DNA from: Helichrysum umbraculigerum
Lineage: Eukaryota > Streptophyta > Magnoliopsida > Asterales > Asteraceae
DNA length: 64,000 nucleotides
Assembly: GCA_949592205.1 (NCBI GenBank)
Contig: CATIUR010000001.1
Location: 215,394,250-215,458,249 of the forward strand
Direction of reading: 5' to 3'
The notes beneath the pieces are model-generated. The model saw only the letters and a program-made list of their open reading frames with translations, was not told the DNA's origin and did not search any database. Each line of letters begins with the position of its first letter. The stretch's first letter is position 1. Of the stretch, positions 55,958 to 64,000 are shown one piece after another. The translations under genes were made by a program, and so were the position numbers.

Positions 55958-58032
55958 TATAACACCCCTCGTTTAATTATAAACAATCAATATAATAATG
56001 GCAATGCGGAAGCTTATATTTAAAACATACTATCAATGTACTCAAAATGTCGATAAACTTTTTCAAATCCAATACATGACATTTCAACAAACTCGGTGTT
56101 ATATAATTCAAATACTTCTTTGATTATCAAAATTAAATCAGAGTAACAGCCTGTCAAACATTCCATCCAGTCCAACAACCTCCTGCCCTGCCCAATATGT
56201 CCCATCTATTTTAACCTGCAGGAAGAACTGTGGTGGGGTTAGCATAAAGCTAAGTGAATGAAACTATAAGCAACAGTCCAACCTAGCATAACAATCTGTT
56301 TACATCAATTAACAATAAACAGAAAATCAATCAATCACTCAACATCCAATCAATGTCATACACGCAACATCATGAGGATCGGTGGTCCCTGAGACACCCT
56401 AATACCGGTTTGGTACTCAAGAAACTCTTATCAATCATCTGTATTGGCCCATACAGAACTACCGATAACTTGTTGTCAATCACACACGACCTAGATCTCT
56501 AAACCAACATTTCAAGTTTCTGAGATCTCCTGTCGTCTACAACAACAACAAGTCCAACCATCAAATCAAGTTGACCTCAAAATCTTACATACTAGCACAA
56601 TCAGCCAAGTAAGCAACTAATTAAACTATCATGGCAAGATATCTCTACAGATGTATTATATCAAAGTAATACTATAAATTACTGGTTGTAAATCAAATCA
56701 TTACAACTAAATCACACTGAGGTTACAGATCCACTCACCGACTACCTCAGCCGCAAGCTCAGAAGTCTAATATTACTGAGCCTTCTCCACATCTGAGAAT
56801 ACAATCAATTAAACAATAAGTTAGTAACTTGTATCAACTGATAATACTTATGTAATTAACATCGTTACACAATCATAACATAATTACATGTATCAAGTGA
56901 TCCCTAAGATCACAGCAACAAAAGTTCAATTCGGAGCATAATCAAAAAGTCCCGAATTAAGGTCCAAAAACAGTAAAATGCCATTTTCGACCCCTAAACG
57001 ACCCCGAATGTCCAAAAACTGACTAGGCTATAGTATATAGCTTTGATCATTGGGTCGTTTTCGAGTGGACATGCGAATTTCAGCTCAATCCGTGTTAATG
57101 AAATTTTGTTACAAAAAAGAGGTCTCTAAAGTGCTATTAAACACTTATGCACTTTTGAAACTTGCAAAATCCTTCAAACTTTTTCTCATGCAAACGCGAT
57201 CCGGGTAATAATGGCTGGATCGCGTTCACCCTCAGAAAAAGTTCTGTCACCGTTTTACACTTGGCAACGCGATCCAGACAAATTCTTGGGATCGCGTTCC
57301 CAAGAACAAAACTCGTCCGATTCCTTTTATAACTAACGAACGCGATCCTGGCTAGGGTTCTGGGATCGCGTTTGAACCTTTTTCAGCTCATCTTCATCCC
57401 TGATCAAACCCTAACCTACGGGTTTTAACCCATAACTCCCAAAACTCGATTTCAAATCGATTTAAACCACTAGAAACCTCAGGTAATCAATATGTAACAC
57501 TTCTAGCATGTTTCTAACATTGATTTCACATCAAATCAATAATTTCTAATATTTCAATCATAATCCAATTAAATCAAACTTACTTACAAATTTGAATGAA
57601 GAACACCATGATTATGATGAAACTAACTCAAGATCACAGCTCCAAATTTGATTTCAATTTGGTTCCTAAGTTTTGATTTGAATTTGTAAGGTTTCTTGAT
57701 GATTTCAAAGTTTCTTATGAAACTTTCCTAAAGAGGAAAGTGAAATAAATAGTCGACCTCACAAACCGCCTCCAATATACGGGTATAATTTAATACCCCA
57801 TCTCAATCTATTGTCTGGAACCCGAAAACCACTTACGAGCCCAAACATTTTATTGTACCGTCAACTATATTAATTTACAACAATTAATAATTCCCTTATC
57901 ACATTGGAATATTCGACTCCTATTCCAATTATTTCAACTATTTCAAACAATATTATTTCCAAACACATTTAAATATATAATTAAATCAAGGAATAATATA
58001 TAAACAACTAGGTCCATTTCGAGGATGTTACA
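55958..58032 (-). repeat. 3' LTR of the LARD
   Basis: On the minus strand TGTAACATCC to GTGTTATA; the last bases TATA instead of TACA are the same in both LTRs. A short frame at 56020-56205 recurs in both and is probably chance. A TATA-like CTATTTATTTCAC lies near 57735-57750. Confidence 0.93.
57193..57372. repeat. Three AACGCGATCC...GGATCGCGTT hairpins
   Basis: Pairs at 57193-57202/57217-57226, 57266-57275/57289-57298 and 57339-57348/57363-57372. All stems are 10 bp, the loops 13-14 bp, the spacing about 73 bp. The same array is at 63179-63358 in the other LTR. Confidence 0.95.
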
Positions 58033-58075
58033 ACTCTCCCCCCCTTCAAGAGATTTCGCCCCCGAAATCTAACCT
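58033..58075 (-). other. Polypurine tract region of the LARD
   Basis: On the minus strand TTTCGGGGGCGAAATC, then TTGAAGGGGGGGAGAGT, then the LTR start. Confidence 0.9.
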
Positions 58076-61000
58076 CAATCAATCTGACTAATGTGATATA
58101 ATCACATATATCTTATCAAACATTAATCCTCAATAGTAACTTACAACTATACTCAAACTGTTTGAATTCTTTCCACATGCACATATCCAAATGTACATGC
58201 TTCTATCTTTTCCTGCGTACACATACAGTGCGTCTAATCAATATCATCAATCAGATATATCTTATAGACAAACACCTACTTCAACAAGTGAAATCTACAA
58301 TCACTTAATAGGTCTATGCAACCAGAAATTAGCAACATGCTAAAATCTTTAACCTACTCTCACTGTTCATCACTGGTAACAATAAAACAGCAGTAACAAT
58401 AACACAACAACAGTGTTTATTAAACCACAACATACCTAGCGACACTGAAATATAATTCAGTTCACGATCAACAATCAATCTAATATACAGATCACAATCT
58501 TAAATCTTTACCATCAAAGATCTGAAATTCAAATCTAAGTCAACTTTTCATCCAAAAGTTTTATACCTATACTCTTTTGAACAACCTATCATATTTACAT
58601 ATCATTATCACTATCATATGAAATCCTTTACTTAGAAGTAATCCAGATTCATATCACCTTAATAAGCACAGCAGAGGTCACACTCAGTAGGTAAAACTAC
58701 AATCAACAAGTACTTTGCTCAATCAACAAAAGTACTAAAATCAAATATTACCTACATTCAATTAACCTCTACATTAACTTATTTCTGCTTGTAACTCCTT
58801 TTATTACAACATATCAATTGTCAACAACAACAGTTGTCCACTCATATATTTCAGTACACTTATCAATACTTACTATTTATTTTCAAAATCTAACTAACCA
58901 TCAAGTTAGAATTCATACATTACTTAAACTGGTAAGACATCCATAATCTTATCATAGCAACCAATTAATTACTTTACAATCTTAAGCTACTAATCACAAG
59001 CTTTTAGAATTTATATGACTTTAATCACCCAATCACTTAGTACTAAATTTCATCAATCTAGCAGCTAAGTTAACATTAATCAATATTATGATACTACAGG
59101 TCAAGCATCATAATATCACAATGTGCTACTTTTCAACACACTTCTAACAAAATCTACATCAAGTTAATCACAATTAACTAACTTTACACAACTTATGGCA
59201 TATTTTAATTCATTCTATTAAAATTCATCCTGCCATTTATTTTCATGTGTACCACACATACATACACAATTTCAGGCAACTCTCTAAAATGGACACTTAC
59301 ACCTCAATTCCATTTAATTCCATATCCTAGGCCATTCAGACTGTTAAAGTTTTTATCAAGCCTTCACATTATTACCAATCATCATATATCCATACCACAG
59401 GACATGGAACAATTATCAATCAACAACTCTATGTTTCACTTATATACTTACCAACTTGTATATAACTTAAACAATTCAACTTCCAGATATCCTTTCATAT
59501 CATTTCTTATTTGGATCTAATTCCAATTTACTACTTTATCACTTACTTCATTTGTATACAATCAACAATTAACTAAAGAATCCATTCAATTCTTTCAATA
59601 CTTAAGTAACTCACCATAAGGTATCCAATCAACTTATGCCACTATTAATAATAACTTTCAATTATTTCTTATCTTACATTCTTACCCAATCAAAGCTATC
59701 ATCACAAGCCTCATACACTGGTAAGAAATTTCTTATCACAATTCTAATCAATGTAACTTAATTTGCACCTTTCAACAAATTATAACTGTCATATCATAAC
59801 GTGTCTTCACATCTGTATAATTTCTTAACATATATTCAGCTCAAATATCCAATATTACTTAATTGAATACTCAATTACAATTAACAATATTTCGATTACT
59901 TAATACTAGCTTTAAGTAATAATCAAGTTTCACAAACTTAAACAATTCATCTATCTCCTCTGGATCTTAAATGACCCATTTCAACATGTTTTAACTAATC
60001 AAGGAATTCAATCATATTCCACAAAATCATAACATCACATACTATGTTAGACTATTTCAACACACACAGTTGACTACATGTCAACTTTGATTTCAATCAA
60101 CCAATCAATAAAATCCTCTAACTGCTTTTCTCAAGTTTGACATATCCTCAAACCAATCACAAGCAATTAATTTTATACACAATTCTCTATTCATGGTTTG
60201 ACTTTCAAAGTTAACACACTATCAATATTAACTCCCAACAAACCATTTCATTTCATATGTTCACTTTCAAACATATATTTTAAATTATTACTTTCAATAA
60301 TCTTATCAATCTTTTACAAGGACAAGGTCAACCTACATCAATCTTGGCTCCATACAAGCCAGATACAAAATAGTGATTCATTTAAACACTATCAACTCCA
60401 CCTATGAGCAATTTGACACAATCAGTCACAACTATATTTTCAACAAAATCAAATTAGTCAACTAGGTTTATCATCAAAACCTCTATCAATGACAAATATT
60501 ATTTACACTGGCACCTTTACAGTCTAAATGTCACAGTTCTATTAACTGATTGTTTTCTTATCAAAACAACTTTTAAACAACTTAGCATACTTTCATGCTT
60601 AATTCACAAAATCACATTACATTTCTTTTATACCAAGTAGCCTCAACAAATTCATGTGACACAACATAATATAACAACGGTGATCAGGCGTTGCAAGATT
60701 ATGTTCTTCACAATCCATTCTCAGGCTACTCTACATTATAATTATCAATGTGATCTACTCTCATCTCATACGTATTAAATACTTCATGATTTCAAATCAA
60801 TCATAATCTATTTAATAGTTTCTATCAGCTGATACACACTCAAAATCAGCTTACTACTTACATATTCAACCTTACATATGCAAGTCATCTCACACAATTT
60901 ATTTTCAACAACTGAATTACTCAGTATATCTACTTGTCTGAAACCTCAAACATATGATAACCTATCATCATAATTTTAATACTAAACACAATTCAATGTC

Positions 61001-61928
61001 CCTATTTACTACAAAATTCAGGACACATCTTAATTAATTATCATCACTTTGACATATGTTATACTATCAAGCATCACTATCATAACAAGCCTACTCAATC
61101 ATGTTACTATAAAACATTTCATTTCTTAACTCACAATTGACCAGAAAGATCTATCACTTCCCAAATCAATTTAGCTTTATCATAAGCCCTATTTCTTATA
61201 AACCTATCAGTCATGGTTTAGATCAAGTGTTTAACTATAGTTAACACATATCATATAGTCACATAAATACATATTTTCTCAAATAGCAGTCATTATCAAT
61301 TCAAATGACACAACCTTCCTTAACAAGGATTTAGATCACACTTTGTGATCAATCCATTAACATAATACTATCAATTATTTTGTCTCACTAATAAAGACAC
61401 TCTTAGGTTCTAACATCAATCCAGTTGAACCTTAATCAACTCTTTTCTGCATACTTAATCATATTTCTGCATTTTTAATTCAATCATAAATACTCACAAC
61501 AATGAGCAACAATAAACAGCTCACTTATCACTTCTATTCTTATATCAACCTATAACAATCATTAGTTGACTCAAAACTGGGGAATCATATCAGTCTGACT
61601 CAATTAACTTCACAACAAAGCTTACTCAACATAACAGAGTAAACAATTCAAGTTAATGTAAATTAACAAAGGCTTATCGAAGATTACCTGGAAATCTTAA
61701 GCCCACGAGTGTTGAGGAAACATAAAATATACTAATCAGATACTCATGTTCCTCCGTCTCTGCAATCAAACAACACTTCACAACTTGTTAAAGGTTAGTA
61801 CATATTCAACTAACTACTTTCTCACACATTTACTAATCAACTAAACCCGCACCCACTGGAATGTTTGACTCAACTCAATCAAAGTTTAGGATTGAACATT
61901 CTGTCATGTCCAATTCACCCAAACTATT
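58076..61928 (-). other. Non-coding internal region of the LARD
   Basis: AT-rich with strong strand asymmetry: plus strand has roughly three times as many C as G by eye (C-poor in the sense strand). No coding, no protein motifs, no tandem repeat seen. Short frames at 59245-59520 and 60198-60407 are probably chance. Confidence 0.85.
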
Positions 61929-61940
61929 GCTCTGATACCA
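61929..61940 (-). other. Primer-binding site of the LARD
   Basis: Reads TGGTATCAGAGC on the minus strand, three bases from the LTR end at 61944. Confidence 0.92.
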
Positions 61941-61943
61941 ACT

Positions 61944-64000
61944 TATAACACCCCTCGTTTAATTATAAACAATCAATATAATAATGGCAATGCGGAAGCT
62001 TATATTTAAAACATACTATCAATGTACTCAAAATGTCGATAAACTTTTTCAAATCCAATACATGACATTTCAACAAACTCGGTGTTATATAATTCAAATA
62101 CTTCTTTGATTATCAAAATTAAATCAGAGTAACAGCCTGTCAAACATTCCATCCAGTCCAACAACCTCCTGCCCTGCCCAATATGTCCCATCTATTTTAA
62201 CCTGCAGGAAGAACTGTGGTGGGGTTAGCATAAAGCTAAGTGAATGAAACTATAAGCAACAGTCCAACCTAGCATAACAATCTGTTTACATCAATTAACA
62301 ATAAACAGAAAATCAATCAATCACTCAACATCCAATCAATGTCATACACGCAACATCATGAGGATCGGTGGTCCCTGAGACACCCTAATACCGGTTTGGT
62401 ACTCAAGAAACTCTTATCAATCATCTGTATTGGCCCATACAGAACTACCGATAACTTGTTGTCAATCACACACGACCTAGATCTCTAAACCAACATTTCA
62501 AGTTTCTGAGATCTCCTGTCGTCTACAACAACAACAAGTCCAACCATCAAATCAAGTTGACCTCAAAATCTTACATACTAGCACAATCAGCCAAGTAAGC
62601 AACTAATTAAACTATCATGGCAAGATATCTCTACAGATGTATTATATCAAAGTAATACTATAAATTACTGGTTGTAAATCAAATCATTACAACTAAATCA
62701 CACTGAGGTTACAGATCCACTCACCGACTACCTCAGCCGCAAGCTCAGAAGTCTAATATTACTTAGCCTTCTCCACATCTGAGAATACAATCAATTAAAC
62801 AATAAGTTAGTAACTTGTATCAACTGATAATACTTATGTAATTAACATCGTTACACAATCATAACATAATTACATGTATCAAGTGATCCCTAAGATCACA
62901 GCAACAAAAGTTCAATTCGGAGCATAATCAAAAAGTCCCGAATTAAGGTCCAAAAACAGTAAAATGCCATTTTCGACCCCTAAACGACCCCGAATGTCCA
63001 AAAACTGACTAGGCTATAGTATATAGCTTTGATCATTGGGTCGTTTTCGAGTGGACATGCGAATTTCAGCTCAATCCGTGTTAATGAAATTTTGTTACAA
63101 AAAAGAGGTCTCTAAAGTGCTATTAAACACTTATGCACTTTTGAAACTTGCAAAATCCTTCAAACTTTTTCTCATGCAAACGCGATCCGGGTAATAATGG
63201 CTGGATCGCGTTCACCCTCAGAAAAAGTTCTGTCACCGTTTTACACTTGGCAACGCGATCCAGACAAATTCTTGGGATCGCGTTCCCAAGAACAAAACTC
63301 GTCCGATTCCTTTTATAACTAACGAACGCGATCCTGGCTAGGGTTCTGGGATCGCGTTTGAACCTTTTTCAGCTCATCTTCATCCCTGATCAAACCCTAA
63401 CCTACGGGTTTTAACCCATAACTCCCAAAACTCGATTTCAAATCGATTTAAACCACTAGAAACCTCAGGTAATCAATATGTAACACTTCTAGCATGTTTC
63501 TAACATTGATTTCACATCAAATCAATAATTTCTAATATTTCAATCATAATCCAATTAAATCAAACTTACTTACAAATTTGAATGAAGAACACCATGATTA
63601 TGATGAAACTAACTCAAGATCACAGCTCCAAATTTGATTTCAATTTGGTTCCTAAGTTTTGATTTGAATTTGTAAGGTTTCTTGATGATTTCAAAGTTTC
63701 TTATGAAACTTTCCTAAAGAGGAAAGTGAAATAAATAGTCGACCTCACAAACCGCCTCCAATATACGGGTATAATTTAATACCCCATCTCAATCTATTGT
63801 CTGGAACCCGAAAACCACTTACGAGCCCAAACATTTTATTGTACCGTCAACTATATTAATTTACAACAATTAATAATTCCCTTATCACATTGGAATATTC
63901 GACTCCTATTCCAATTATTTCAACTATTTCAAACAATATTATTTCCAAACACATTTAAATATATAATTAAATCAAGGAATAATATATAAACAACTAGGTC
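61944..64000 (-). repeat. 5' LTR of the LARD (partial at window end)
   Basis: Co-linear with the left LTR at an offset of 5,986 bp without gaps; one substitution noticed. Ends at CAACTAGGTC, 18 bp before the expected LTR start. Confidence 0.93.

Larger units (their letters stand above)
55958..64000 (-). mobile_element. LARD-type non-coding LTR retrotransposon (right end cut by window)
   Basis: A minus-strand element: 3' LTR 55958-58032 (2,075 bp), internal region 58033-61943 (3.9 kb, no ORF over 91 codons) and 5' LTR 61944-64000+ (lacking the last 18 bp). Primer site TGGTATCAGAGC (minus, 61929-61940) and the 3' motif TTTCGGGGGCGAAATC before a G-rich tract match the Ty3 element here, a likely helper. 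The only LTR difference I noticed is GAG/TAG at 56776/62762 (ACTGAGCC versus ACTTAGCC), so insertion is very recent. Confidence 0.93.

Noticed and set aside
56020..56205. 61-codon ORF in the LARD
   Set aside because: Lies in the LTR, present in both copies, no coding signature.

Overview
The window looks like nuclear DNA of a eudicot, most likely from the daisy family (Asteraceae); that placement is an inference from the look of the Ty3 polyprotein and of the other transposons and was not tested. It is AT-rich, with spliced genes, Helitron termini, tRNA-derived SINEs, several MITE families and nested LTR retrotransposons. I see no clearly intact host gene. The host-like coding sequences are two NAC-domain genes (one split by a MITE, one intronless), a FAR1-like relic and a captured gene fragment. 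Nearly everything else is transposon-derived.

Layout. 1-3106: left-truncated Ty3 element on the minus strand (5' LTR at 707-3106), inserted in an LTR fragment of a second family (3107-4467), which itself sits in a decayed reading frame (4468-6858) that ends in a polypurine tract and a probable LTR. 7686-9721: two tandem 1.02-kb units with Helitron-type 3' ends. 10016-13482: four MITEs and a three-exon NAC gene broken by one of them. 14000-24950: a complete Mutator-like element (MULE) with matching 9-bp target duplications and two genes that both splice in silico without a frame break: a nine-exon Ulp1/C48-type protease gene (plus strand) and a five-exon FAR1-type transposase gene (minus strand), arranged tail to tail. 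25103-27544: a related Pack-MULE carrying the 5' end of what looks like an inositol polyphosphate 5-phosphatase gene, interrupted by a SINE. 27780-29000: a probable further relative. 29085-31490: Stowaway and Tourist-like MITEs and a FAR1-like relic. 32106-32798: intronless NAC-like ORF. 34057-36153: PIF/Harbinger element whose transposase carries one nonsense codon. 36768-39314: MITEs and a Helitron. 39756-49916: a complete Ty3 chromovirus-like element (10,161 bp, 2,311-bp LTRs, TGATG target duplication), inserted in a MITE whose halves lie at 39497-39755 and 49922-50214. 51062-55016: a non-autonomous Helitron carrying a nested MULE and a SINE. 55958-64000: a non-coding LARD-type element on the minus strand with 2.07-kb LTRs; the right LTR is cut by the window end about 18 bp short.

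How the parts may work together (inference). The MULE at 14000 could supply transposase to neighbours that share its GGATCAGAG-type tip and its dispersed ACTGCATC motif. The Ty3 element could supply proteins to the LARD, which has the same Met-tRNA primer site and the same end of TTTCGGG..GAAATC followed by a G-run and TGTAACA. The Harbinger element resembles a MITE at 29890. Three LTR types and one MITE carry dense arrays of short CG-rich inverted repeats, which is the most unusual shared structural theme here.
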